This document shows, one piece after another, positions 33,727 to 42,764 of a stretch of 45,794 nucleotides of DNA. A model generated the notes under the pieces. The model was not told where the DNA came from, ran no database searches, and was given only the letters and a program-made list of their open reading frames with translations. Source of the stretch: DSCS01 sp035391585 (GTDB taxonomy: Bacteria; Macinerneyibacteriota; Macinerneyibacteria; Macinerneyibacteriales; DSCS01); NCBI GenBank assembly GCA_964574875.1, contig CAZNOX010000015.1, forward strand, positions 1 to 45,794. Reading direction: 5' to 3'. A program made the position numbers and the translations under genes. Numbering within the stretch: the stretch's first letter is position 1; each line of letters starts with the position of its first letter.

Positions 33727-36141
33727 TTGTCTGATTATAATGCTCAAAGCATAAAGGTGCTGGAAGGGTTGGAGGGTGTCCGCAAAAGGCCCGCCATGTA
33801 CATCGGAAGTACGGGGAGCCTGGGGCTCCACCACCTGGTGTATGAGGTGGTGGACAACAGTATTGATGAAGCCCTGGCCGGGTTTTGCACAAATATAAAA
33901 GTGGTCATCGGGGAAGACAATTCCATTACGGTCACCGATGACGGCCGGGGATTCCCTGTGGATGAGCATCCTGTCTACAAGGGGAAATCGGGCCTTGAAG
34001 TGGCCATGACCATGCTCCATGCCGGAGGAAAGTTCGACAAGACCTCGTATAAAGTCTCAGGCGGCCTTCACGGTGTGGGCGTCTCCTGTGTCAACGCCCT
34101 CTCTGAAGAGTGTCAGGTGACTGTCCGGCGTGACGGTAAGGTCTTCCGCCAGAGCTATGCCCGGGGGAAGACAGCTTCCAAGCTGGAAGTGACCGGCAAG
34201 GCCAAATCCACCGGGACAGAGACCTGGTTCAAACCGGACCATGAGATCTTCGAGACGTTGGACTACAATTTCGACACCTTGTCCAAAAGGCTCCGGGAAC
34301 TGGCTTTTCTCAATGCGGGTATCCGGATCACCCTGGAAGACCAGAGGAGCGGGAAAGTCTCCACCTTTAAATATGACGGAGGCCTGAGTGCCTTTGTGAA
34401 ATTCCTCAATAAAAACAATGAGCTGCTTTTTGCCAAGCCCGTTCTGGTCCAGGATGTCCGGGATGATGTGGCTGTGGAGATCGCCTTATGTTACAACACG
34501 ACTTATAACGAGATCCTCTATTCCTACGTGAACAACATCAATACCATCGAGGGGGGGACTCACCTGACAGGGTTTCGGACCTCGCTGACCAAAGTCATCA
34601 ACGATTATGCTGTGACCAACAAGATGTTCAAGGACAAAGCCACCCGCCTTCAGGGGGATGATGTCCGCGAGGGTCTGACGGCCGTGGTCTCGGTCAAAGT
34701 CCCCGAGCCTCAGTTCGAAGGGCAGACCAAGACAAAACTGGGAAACGGAGAAGTCCGGGGAATCGTGGAATCGGTCTGCAATGAGCAGATGACCCTCTTC
34801 TTCGATGAAAACCCGTCCATAGCGCGGAAGATCGTCCAGAAGGCGGTGAGCGCCAGCGAAGCCAGAAACGCTGCCCGAAAGGCCAAGGAGCTGGCCCGGA
34901 GGAAGACTGTTCTGGATTCCACCGCCCTGCCCGGAAAACTGGCCGACTGCAGTGAGAAAGACCCCACGCTCTCCGAGCTCTACATCGTCGAGGGTGATTC
35001 AGCGGGGGGCTCTGCGAAACAGGGGCGTGACCGGCGTTTCCAGGCGATCTTGCCGTTAAGGGGGAAGCTGATCAATGTCTTCAAGAATGCAGACTTGAAA
35101 CTTTTAAAGAACGAGGAGATCAAAACGCTCATCACCGCCCTGGGGGTGGGGTACGGCGCTTCGTTTGATATTACAAAACTCCGTTATCACAAGATCGTCA
35201 TCATGACCGATGCCGATGTGGACGGGGCCCATATCAGGACACTTCTTCTCTCTTTTTTCTACAAGATGTTCCCGCAGCTCATCGAGAAGGGGTATATCTA
35301 TATTGCCCAGCCCCCTCTGTATAAGGTGACGCGGGGAAAAGAGCACCGCTATATCCAGAGCCAGCGGGAACTGGACCGGTTCCTCATTGAGAATGTCATG
35401 GAAAAGGTCACCGTGGAGGCCCGGGGTCATGTGTTCGAGCGAAGCAAACTTGATATTCTCCTTGAGATGATCAATGAACTCCAGGAATATCTGCTGAAGA
35501 TGAGCACAAAGGGGATCACTCTCTCTGATTATTACGAGATGAAGAATATCGGGTTTCCCCGGTACAAATGCTTTTTTACCTATACCGAGACCGAAGAGGT
35601 CACTTACGCCAATGACGAACTGGAGCTGAACGCCATCATCGAAAAGGCAAAACAGGAGTACCTGAACGAGCTGAACAAGGATAAAAAAGACCCCATGCTC
35701 CTGGACACCATCGATGATGACGAAGTGGTGGACATCTGGGATATCCATGAACTTTCCAATATCGCCAAGATCGAGGATACGCTGGGAGAGTACGGGTTCA
35801 AACTGGAGAATTTCGACCGCGAATCCGTGGACCCCATCGCTGTGATCATCACAGAGAACAACAGAAGGGATGTCTTCTCTCTCAGAGAACTCTTCGAAGG
35901 CGTCAAAGCCGTGGGCGAATCGGGCTATTCCCTCCAGCGCTATAAAGGGCTTGGTGAGATGAACCCGGAACAGCTCTGGGAGACGACAATGGATCCGGAA
36001 CACCGGGTCTTTCTGCGGGTGAACATGGAAGATGCCATCGAGGCGGCAGAGACATTCTCAGTTCTCATGGGAGATGACCCCCGTCCCCGGAGGGAGTTTA
36101 TCCAGAGAAACGCCCTGCTGGTCAAAAACCTCGATATTTAA
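33727..36141 (+). CDS. gyrB: DNA gyrase subunit B, long form
   Basis: GyrB is the ATPase subunit of gyrase, which introduces negative supercoils. The 804-residue length equals the long Gram-negative type. The GHKL ATPase domain shows VRKRPAMYIG, NSIDEALAG and DDGRGFPV. The TOPRIM domain has EGDSAGG (422-428) and DADVDGAH (495-502). An insert of roughly 160 residues follows (about 560-720), before the C-terminal YKGLGEMNPEQLWETTMDP. Such an insert is found in proteobacterial GyrB and is absent from about 640-residue Gram-positive forms. The start is TTG with AAGGAGG six bases upstream. gyrA follows 31 bases later. Confidence 0.97.
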   Translation: MSDYNAQSIKVLEGLEGVRKRPAMYIGSTGSLGLHHLVYEVVDNSIDEALAGFCTNIKVVIGEDNSITVTDDGRGFPVDEHPVYKGKSGLEVAMTMLHAGGKFDKTSYKVSGGLHGVGVSCVNALSEECQVTVRRDGKVFRQSYARGKTASKLEVTGKAKSTGTETWFKPDHEIFETLDYNFDTLSKRLRELAFLNAGIRITLEDQRSGKVSTFKYDGGLSAFVKFLNKNNELLFAKPVLVQDVRDDVAVEIALCYNTTYNEILYSYVNNINTIEGGTHLTGFRTSLTKVINDYAVTNKMFKDKATRLQGDDVREGLTAVVSVKVPEPQFEGQTKTKLGNGEVRGIVESVCNEQMTLFFDENPSIARKIVQKAVSASEARNAARKAKELARRKTVLDSTALPGKLADCSEKDPTLSELYIVEGDSAGGSAKQGRDRRFQAILPLRGKLINVFKNADLKLLKNEEIKTLITALGVGYGASFDITKLRYHKIVIMTDADVDGAHIRTLLLSFFYKMFPQLIEKGYIYIAQPPLYKVTRGKEHRYIQSQRELDRFLIENVMEKVTVEARGHVFERSKLDILLEMINELQEYLLKMSTKGITLSDYYEMKNIGFPRYKCFFTYTETEEVTYANDELELNAIIEKAKQEYLNELNKDKKDPMLLDTIDDDEVVDIWDIHELSNIAKIEDTLGEYGFKLENFDRESVDPIAVIITENNRRDVFSLRELFEGVKAVGESGYSLQRYKGLGEMNPEQLWETTMDPEHRVFLRVNMEDAIEAAETFSVLMGDDPRPRREFIQRNALLVKNLDI

Positions 36142-36172
36142 AAAGAGATGAACGTGTTCCGAGGAGGAATTC

Positions 36173-38602
36173 ATGTATATTGATAAAGAGAAGATTCAGA
36201 ATGTCAATGTCGAAGATGAGATGAAGCAGGCCTACCTGGATTATGCCATGAGCACCATCATGGGCCGGGCGCTTCCTGATGTCCGGGACGGCCTGAAGCC
36301 GGTGCAGAGGCGTATCCTTTACGGAATGCAGGAGTTGGGCCTCAGGTTCAACAAGCCCACGCGGAAATCCGTCAAGGTCGTGGGCGAAGTCATGGGAAAC
36401 TATCATCCCCATGGCGACGCCGCGATCTATGATGCGCTGGCCAGGATGACCCAGCCCTTCACGTACAATGTCCCTCTTCTGGACGGCCAGGGAAACTTCG
36501 GGTCCATCGACGGTGACCGGCCGGCGGCGGCGCGTTATACCGAAGTCCGTCTGGCGAAGATCGCCGACTATATTCTCATGGACCTTGATAAAGAGACTGT
36601 GGATTTCAGGCCCAACTTTGACAGTTCCACCAAAGAGCCCATCGTCCTTCCCACCATCGTCCCCAACCTTCTTCTCAACGGATCGGCGGGCATCGCCGTG
36701 GGAATGGCTACGGAGATCCCCTCTCACAATCTCAATGAGCTGATCGACGGGCTGAAGATCCTCATCGATGACCCTCAGGCCGATGTGAAGACACTCATGA
36801 CCGCTGTCAAAGGCCCCGACTTCCCCACATCGGGTGTGATCGTGGGGAGAAAAGGGATCTATGACGCCTACAGGACCGGGCGCGGAAAGATCATCATCCG
36901 GGGGAAGATCATCAAAGAGATCAATTCCAAAGGCAAGGTCTCCCTTGTCATCACGGAGATCCCCTATAAGGAGAACAAGACAAAACTCATCGAGTCCATC
37001 GCTGACCTCATCAAGAACGGAAAACTCGACGGCGTCCGGGACTTAAGAGATGAGACCGATAAAGACGGGATCCGGATCGTCCTTGAATTGAAGAGCCGTG
37101 AGGAGAGTGACGCCGAGATCATCAGCAACAACCTTTTCAAAAGGACACGCCTGGAAGTGAGCTATTCCATGATCTTCCTGGCTCTTGTGAACGGGATCCC
37201 CAAGACCATGGGGCTCCAGACGATCCTGGGGCATTTTATCGAACACCGTAAAGATGTGGTGATCCGCCGCACGAAATATCTCCTGCGGAAAGCCGAAGAG
37301 AGAGCCCATATTCTTGAGGGCCTCAAGATCGCCCTGGCCAATATCGATGAAGTCGTCGAGATCATCAAAAAGGCTGAAGATGTCAATGATGCCCGCACAA
37401 AACTCATGGAGCGTTTTCTCCTCAGCCAGGTCCAGGCCCAGGCGATCCTGGACATGAGGCTTCAGAAGATCACCAGCCTGGAGGTCAGGAAGCTGGAAGA
37501 GGAGTATCTTGAACTGATCCAGAAGATCGCATATTACAAATCCATCCTGAACAGTGAATCCCTCGTGCTCCAGATCATCAAAGAGGAGCTGGACGACCTT
37601 GGGGACAAGTTCACTATTCCGCGGAAGACCCAGATCATCGATAAGGTCAAGGAGCTCAATGACCTTGATCTTATTCAGGAAGAGGATATGATCATCACCA
37701 TCACCAACAGAGGGTTTATCAAGCGTGTCCCCGAGTCCATCTACAAGACTCAGAGACGCGGGGGGAAGGGGCTGTCGGCCCTCTCCACTGTGGATGAGGA
37801 TTTTGTCCGGAAACTCTTTCTGGCCTCGACCCATGATACGCTTCTCATGTTTACCAACAAAGGGCGGGTCTACGCTCTGAATACTTTGGATATCCCCGAG
37901 CGCAGCCGGACAGCCAGGGGATCATCCATCGCGAATATCCTCACCCTGGACAAAGATGAGTATCTCTGCGACTACATTCCCATCAAAGGATTCAGCGAAG
38001 ACGAGTTCCTGGTCTTTGCCACACGCCAGGGGACCATCAAAAAGACCCGGCTGAGTGAATACGCCAATATCAACAAACGGGGACTCATCGCCATCAATAT
38101 CCGCGACGAGGATCATCTGGTCAGTGTCATCATCACCCGCGGGGGCAAGAGCATCATGCTCTATACCCGTAAGGCCATGGCCGTGCGCATCAACATCGAC
38201 ACCATCCGTGAGCAGGGCCGGGCTACACAGGGCGTGAAGGGGATCACCCTGGGCAAAGACGATTATGTCATCAGCGCCGAAGGTGTGACGGATCACGATG
38301 TCCTTCTCTTTATGAGTGAAAAGGGTTTCAGCAAGCGCACCGGGGCTGATGATTTCAAGATCCAGAACCGGGGCGGGAAAGGGCTCATCGCCATGAAACT
38401 CACCCCGAAAACGGGGCTCCTCGCAGGAGCACTGGTGGTCTCTGAAGGGGATGACATCTTCGGCATCACGCAGAAAGGCCAGATCGTCCGGGTCAAGCTG
38501 GACGAGATCAAGATCCAGGGACGCTCCACCATGGGCGTGAAATTCATTTCTCTTCATGAGGATGATTTTCTCAAAGATGTGTCCCGGTGTATGGAAAAAT
38601 AG
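36173..38602 (+). CDS. gyrA: DNA gyrase subunit A
   Basis: GyrA cuts and rejoins DNA in the gyrase A2B2 complex. The 809-residue protein has the winged-helix cleavage domain with catalytic Y121 (AARYTEVRL) and a coiled-coil tower. A C-terminal beta-pinwheel carries the GyrA box QRRGGKG (527-533), which marks it as gyrase rather than topoisomerase IV. In the quinolone-contacting helix, HPHGDAAIYD has alanine at position 83 where Escherichia coli has serine; D87 is kept. GAGGAGG precedes the ATG by six bases. No terminator is visible before the lapA promoter. Confidence 0.97.
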   Translation: MYIDKEKIQNVNVEDEMKQAYLDYAMSTIMGRALPDVRDGLKPVQRRILYGMQELGLRFNKPTRKSVKVVGEVMGNYHPHGDAAIYDALARMTQPFTYNVPLLDGQGNFGSIDGDRPAAARYTEVRLAKIADYILMDLDKETVDFRPNFDSSTKEPIVLPTIVPNLLLNGSAGIAVGMATEIPSHNLNELIDGLKILIDDPQADVKTLMTAVKGPDFPTSGVIVGRKGIYDAYRTGRGKIIIRGKIIKEINSKGKVSLVITEIPYKENKTKLIESIADLIKNGKLDGVRDLRDETDKDGIRIVLELKSREESDAEIISNNLFKRTRLEVSYSMIFLALVNGIPKTMGLQTILGHFIEHRKDVVIRRTKYLLRKAEERAHILEGLKIALANIDEVVEIIKKAEDVNDARTKLMERFLLSQVQAQAILDMRLQKITSLEVRKLEEEYLELIQKIAYYKSILNSESLVLQIIKEELDDLGDKFTIPRKTQIIDKVKELNDLDLIQEEDMIITITNRGFIKRVPESIYKTQRRGGKGLSALSTVDEDFVRKLFLASTHDTLLMFTNKGRVYALNTLDIPERSRTARGSSIANILTLDKDEYLCDYIPIKGFSEDEFLVFATRQGTIKKTRLSEYANINKRGLIAINIRDEDHLVSVIITRGGKSIMLYTRKAMAVRINIDTIREQGRATQGVKGITLGKDDYVISAEGVTDHDVLLFMSEKGFSKRTGADDFKIQNRGGKGLIAMKLTPKTGLLAGALVVSEGDDIFGITQKGQIVRVKLDEIKIQGRSTMGVKFISLHEDDFLKDVSRCMEK

Positions 38603-38611
38603 GGAAAGAGC

Positions 38612-38639
38612 TTGAAGAACGCCGGACTATCCTTATAAT
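38612..38639 (+). promoter_or_regulatory. Sigma70-type promoter of lapA-lapB
   Basis: TTGAAG (38612-38617) and a perfect TATAAT (38634-38639) are 16 bases apart, in the gap between gyrA and lapA. The lapA start is 24 bases downstream of the -10 box. Confidence 0.7.
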
Positions 38640-38663
38640 GGAGAATAGACCAAAGGGGGGACT

Positions 38664-38993
38664 ATGTGGCTGACGAAAGCGATTTTTTATCTGCTGTTGC
38701 TTTTTATTATCGTGCTGTTCAGTGTCCAAAATGCGTCTGATGAGATCACACTCCATTTTTTCGGTTATGACACGGGGAAAATACCGGCTATCGAAGCGCT
38801 GCTGTTCGCTTTCTTCGCCGGGCTGGCTGTGGCCGGCCTCTATGCCATATGGAAGTACTTTTCCCTGCTGAAGAAGTACAAAGAGATCCTGGCCCAGAAT
38901 GAGGGGCTCAAGGATGAGATCGGGACACTGAGGAAGATGAGCCTGGAGGAGCAGGAGCCTCATGAGACAGAAGGGCCTGCCGAAACTGACTGA
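38664..38993 (+). CDS. lapA: LapA-domain (DUF1049) membrane protein
   Basis: The 109-residue protein has two transmembrane segments (about residues 5-22 and 41-62) around the LapA-type linker SVQNASDEITLHFFG, then a cytoplasmic coiled-coil tail (KKYKEILAQNEGLKDEI). In Escherichia coli, LapA works with LapB in the assembly or regulation of lipopolysaccharide synthesis. GGGGGG lies upstream of the ATG. The gene is directly followed, after 13 bases, by a LapB-like protein, which strengthens the assignment. By analogy it anchors a complex at the inner membrane; whether this organism makes LPS is not proven here. Confidence 0.85.
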   Translation: MWLTKAIFYLLLLFIIVLFSVQNASDEITLHFFGYDTGKIPAIEALLFAFFAGLAVAGLYAIWKYFSLLKKYKEILAQNEGLKDEIGTLRKMSLEEQEPHETEGPAETD

Positions 38994-39006
38994 AGGAGCA
39001 TAAGAG

Positions 39007-40173
39007 ATGAACCTTTTACTGATCGGAGCTGTCGTCGTCGTCGGCGGGCTTCTCTTTATTTTTTACGGACTCAAAAAAGACGAGGAACGCAATGAGCGGA
39101 GAGCGGGCCGGGACAAACTCTCCAGAAGCCTCATCAATGATTACTATCTTGATATCATCGAATATGTCACGACGCAGTTTTATGAAAAGGCCGGCAAGAC
39201 TTTACGGGAGCTCATCGACAAGAACCCTGATGAGTATCCGGCTTATCTGATCCTGAGTTATATCCTGAGGAAACAGGGAAAAGCCGACAAAGCTCTCCAG
39301 GTGGACAAGACGATCTTTGCCGACAAGACCGCCCTCTCCACACGGGGGCGCAAAGCCATCCAGAAGAGCCTGATCATCGATTATATCGAGAACGGGATGT
39401 ACAAGACTGCGCTGAAGAGTATTGAAGAGGGGGAAACAGAGTTCAAGGGGGATGAGCTGATCTATATGTTAGGCCGGGATGTGGCCTATAAGCTCGGATT
39501 CTTTGACAAGGCTCTCTATTATGCCGACCGGCTACTGGAGACACAGAAGATCAGGGATAAAAGCGAGTTGGGATATATCGCCGCTGACATGGCCAAGGAC
39601 GCTCTGATCAAGAAAGATTCCGAAGCCGCCGCCCGTCTGATCAAAGAGGGGAAGAAATATAATAAAGAGTGTGAACGTCTCTACTACCTGGAAGGTTACC
39701 TCCTCTATCTCAACGGGAACATCGATAAAGGCCGGCAGGTCTTCATGAAAGCCGTGGAGATGAACCCCGGGACGGTCTTTCATGTGAAAGAGCATATGCT
39801 GGACGTCTTCAGTCACGATTATGATGCGATCCAGAAGGCCGTTGCTCCCATACTGAAGAACCATCATGAGAATGCGCCTCTCCATGTCTTCTACAGTGAT
39901 GTCCTCAAACAGCTGGGCCGCTACCAGGAGGCTGTGGACGAGCTGCTTGAAGCCGTTCTTTACCAGCCGGATTCCCGCTATATCCTCTTTTTGATGCTGG
40001 ACCTCTATATCGAAATGGGAAACTGGGATAAAGTCAAGGAGATCCGCGATGAACTCAAGGGCCTTGAAGCGAAGAGGAGTTTCATCTGCAGTCATTGCGG
40101 GACTCAGACGGAGAAGATGGCCTGGCATTGCGATTCCTGCGGACATTGGGGGGAGATCACCGTCTATCTATGA
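39007..40173 (+). CDS. lapB: LapB/YciM-like TPR protein with C-terminal zinc ribbon
   Basis: This 388-residue protein has the LapB architecture: one N-terminal membrane helix (LLLIGAVVVVGGLLFIFYG), then a long set of TPR repeats on the cytoplasmic side (about 40-340). A C-terminal rubredoxin-like metal ribbon follows, with C361, C364, C375 and C378 (CSHC and CDSC). In Escherichia coli, LapB recruits FtsH to degrade LpxC, setting LPS output. The pairing with lapA supports this. No lpxC or ftsH lies in the window, so regulation of LPS is inference from the family. Its stop overlaps the mutS start by four bases. Confidence 0.87.
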   Translation: MNLLLIGAVVVVGGLLFIFYGLKKDEERNERRAGRDKLSRSLINDYYLDIIEYVTTQFYEKAGKTLRELIDKNPDEYPAYLILSYILRKQGKADKALQVDKTIFADKTALSTRGRKAIQKSLIIDYIENGMYKTALKSIEEGETEFKGDELIYMLGRDVAYKLGFFDKALYYADRLLETQKIRDKSELGYIAADMAKDALIKKDSEAAARLIKEGKKYNKECERLYYLEGYLLYLNGNIDKGRQVFMKAVEMNPGTVFHVKEHMLDVFSHDYDAIQKAVAPILKNHHENAPLHVFYSDVLKQLGRYQEAVDELLEAVLYQPDSRYILFLMLDLYIEMGNWDKVKEIRDELKGLEAKRSFICSHCGTQTEKMAWHCDSCGHWGEITVYL

Positions 40174-42764
40174 AGGGAATGAAGGATACCCCCCTCAACC
40201 GGCAATATGCAGCGGTCAAAACCCAGTATCCTGATTCCCTGGTCTTTTTCCGGGTGGGAGATTTTTACGAAGTCTTTTACGATGATGCCCGGACAGTCTC
40301 CCGAGAACTGAATCTGGTCCTCACATCCCGCCAGGAAGGCCAGCCCATGGCCGGAGTCCCCTATCATGCCGTGGAGCGCTATCTGAAAAAACTGGTTGAA
40401 AAAGGATATAAGGTCGCTGTCTGTGAACAGCTGGAAGACCCCAGGACCGCAAAAGGCATTGTCAAACGCGATGTGGTGAAAGTGATCACCCCGGGGACCT
40501 GGGTGGATGAAGAGCAGGACAACTATCTGGGGTCCTTCTATATCGAAGGCCGGGAGATCGGCTATGCTTATGTGGATATCGCCCTGGGAGAGATCAGCGC
40601 CGGCCGGGTGGAGAGTGAGCAGGAACTCCTCAATGTCTTTAAAAAGATCAACCCGGCTGAGCTGATCATCCCCGAGGGGGATACCGCTGCACGGGAGATC
40701 ATCAAAAGCGATTTCAAAGATCTCTTTATCACCACTTACCCGGGATGGGAGTATGATCCGGAGATCGCTATTAACAGGATCAAGCGATATTTTAACGTGG
40801 TCTCCCTGGTCCCCTTCGGAATCCATGACCATATTTCCGTCATCGCTGCCGCCTCCATCCTTCTCAAACATGTGGAAGAGACTCAAAAAGGGATCATGAA
40901 CAATATCAGCCGTATTGAAAATGAGTCCGAAGAGAAATATGTGGGGATCGATGCCAAGACATGGAGAAACCTGGAGATCTTTTCCCCTCTTTTTGATGGC
41001 GGAACGGATACATCACTTTTTGCCGCCCTCAATGCCACAGAGACAAAAATGGGAGAAAGAAATCTGAAAAAATGGCTGAGAAAGCCCTTGAGAGATCCGG
41101 CAGAGATGGAAAAGCGATGGGAGGCTGTTGATTTTCTCACTGCTCACCGCAGGAACAGAGAGCGGCTCAGAGCCTTTCTTTCTGAGATCCCCGATTTTGA
41201 AAAAGCCCTGGGCAAGATCTCTTACAACCGGGGCCGTCCCCGTGATCTTCTCCAGGTGAAAGCCGGCCTTCGGAACCTCGGGGAGATGAAGGAAGAGCTT
41301 TATGCAACCGGAGTAGCTCTCCTTGAGGAGACTGCCTCGCGGATGGATCCTCTCTTCGGCCTCTTTGACCTCATCGAAAAGAGCATCAATGATGACCTCT
41401 CGGCCAGTACTCAGAATATGAACCTGATCAAAAAAGGATTCGAACCCGAAATCGACGAGTTGAAGAAGCTCAAGAGCCGGAGCAAGTCCATCCTTCTGGA
41501 GATCCAGGAAAAGGAGAAGGCCTCCACGGGGATCCCCACATTGAAAGTCAAGTACAATAAAGTCTTCGGTTACTTTATCGAAGTCTCCAAAAGTTATACC
41601 GGCAAAGTCCCGGCCTCGTATGAACGCCGCCAGACACTCACAGGGTCGGAACGCTACATCATCCCTGAACTCAAAGAGCTGGAAGAGAAGATCCTGTCTG
41701 CCGATGAGGAGATCATCCGCCTGGAACAGGAGGTCTTCAACCGTGTCCGGGATGAAGTCCTGCGTTTTACAGGAGAGATCCTGGAAGATGCCCGGGCTGT
41801 GGGAGAGGTGGACACCCTCTACTCTTTCGCTGTGATCAGCCTGGAGCATGGTTATACCCGTCCCCGGGTGAGTGAGGACGATAAACTGGAGATCGAAGAC
41901 GGACGTCATCCCGTGGTGGAGAGATTCCTCAAAGAGGAGCCCTTTGTCCCCAACGACCTTTTCATGGACAGTCAGAAGAGGATCTTTCTGGTGACCGGCC
42001 CCAATATGGCAGGAAAATCGACCTACCTCAGGCAGAACGCTCTGATTATCCTCATGGCGCAGATCGGCTCCTTTGTCCCGGCCGGGTCCATGCTCTTTTC
42101 TCCCGTGGATAAGATCTTCTCCCGCGTGGGGGCTTCAGACAACCTCGCCGGAGGGGAGAGCACGTTCATGGTGGAGATGCTGGAGACCTCCCATATCATC
42201 CACAACGCGACCCGTGAGAGTTTTATCATCCTGGATGAGATCGGCCGGGGGACCAGCACCTATGACGGACTCTCCCTGGCCTGGGCGATTACAGAATATC
42301 TCCACAAGGCTGTTTCGGCGAGGACACTTTTTGCCACCCATTACCATGAGCTCACAGAATTGCCGGACCTCTACAACGAGATCCATAATCTCAATATCCA
42401 GGTGAAAGAGTGGAATGACAAGATCGTTTTTCTTCGGAAGATCGAAGAGGGACGGGCGGACAAGAGTTACGGCATCCAGGTGGCCCGGCTGGCCGGCCTT
42501 CCCGATTCTGTCATCGACAGGGCCCGGGAGATCCTTTTTAACCTGGAGAGTGACAGTTACAAAGAGGGGGTTCCCTCCCTTGTCTATGATAAAGAGCAGA
42601 CAACCGGAGGACATGTCCAGGGAGACCTCTTCAGCCGCTCATTCCATGAACGGATCGTCAACAGGCTCCGCACTCTGGATCTGAACACCCTCTCGCCCAT
42701 AGAACTCATGTTCGAGATCAAAAAGATCAAGAAAGAGATCGATGAAGACGATTCACGCTCTTGA
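40170..42764 (+). CDS. mutS: DNA mismatch repair protein MutS
   Basis: MutS recognises mismatches and small loops. The 864-residue protein has the mismatch-reading motif GDFYE (F32, E34) and the connector, lever and clamp domains. The C-terminal ATPase has TGPNMAGKST (609-618), the Walker B segment ILDEIGRGTSTYDG and the ATHYHELTEL motif. A C-terminal tail (EELMFEIKKIKKEI-like) may mediate oligomerisation. The frame is open upstream inside lapB, but ATG 40170 gives the family start and an ATGA overlap; ATG 40179 is an alternative. mutL follows, overlapping by 23 bases. Confidence 0.96.
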   Translation: MKGMKDTPLNRQYAAVKTQYPDSLVFFRVGDFYEVFYDDARTVSRELNLVLTSRQEGQPMAGVPYHAVERYLKKLVEKGYKVAVCEQLEDPRTAKGIVKRDVVKVITPGTWVDEEQDNYLGSFYIEGREIGYAYVDIALGEISAGRVESEQELLNVFKKINPAELIIPEGDTAAREIIKSDFKDLFITTYPGWEYDPEIAINRIKRYFNVVSLVPFGIHDHISVIAAASILLKHVEETQKGIMNNISRIENESEEKYVGIDAKTWRNLEIFSPLFDGGTDTSLFAALNATETKMGERNLKKWLRKPLRDPAEMEKRWEAVDFLTAHRRNRERLRAFLSEIPDFEKALGKISYNRGRPRDLLQVKAGLRNLGEMKEELYATGVALLEETASRMDPLFGLFDLIEKSINDDLSASTQNMNLIKKGFEPEIDELKKLKSRSKSILLEIQEKEKASTGIPTLKVKYNKVFGYFIEVSKSYTGKVPASYERRQTLTGSERYIIPELKELEEKILSADEEIIRLEQEVFNRVRDEVLRFTGEILEDARAVGEVDTLYSFAVISLEHGYTRPRVSEDDKLEIEDGRHPVVERFLKEEPFVPNDLFMDSQKRIFLVTGPNMAGKSTYLRQNALIILMAQIGSFVPAGSMLFSPVDKIFSRVGASDNLAGGESTFMVEMLETSHIIHNATRESFIILDEIGRGTSTYDGLSLAWAITEYLHKAVSARTLFATHYHELTELPDLYNEIHNLNIQVKEWNDKIVFLRKIEEGRADKSYGIQVARLAGLPDSVIDRAREILFNLESDSYKEGVPSLVYDKEQTTGGHVQGDLFSRSFHERIVNRLRTLDLNTLSPIELMFEIKKIKKEIDEDDSRS

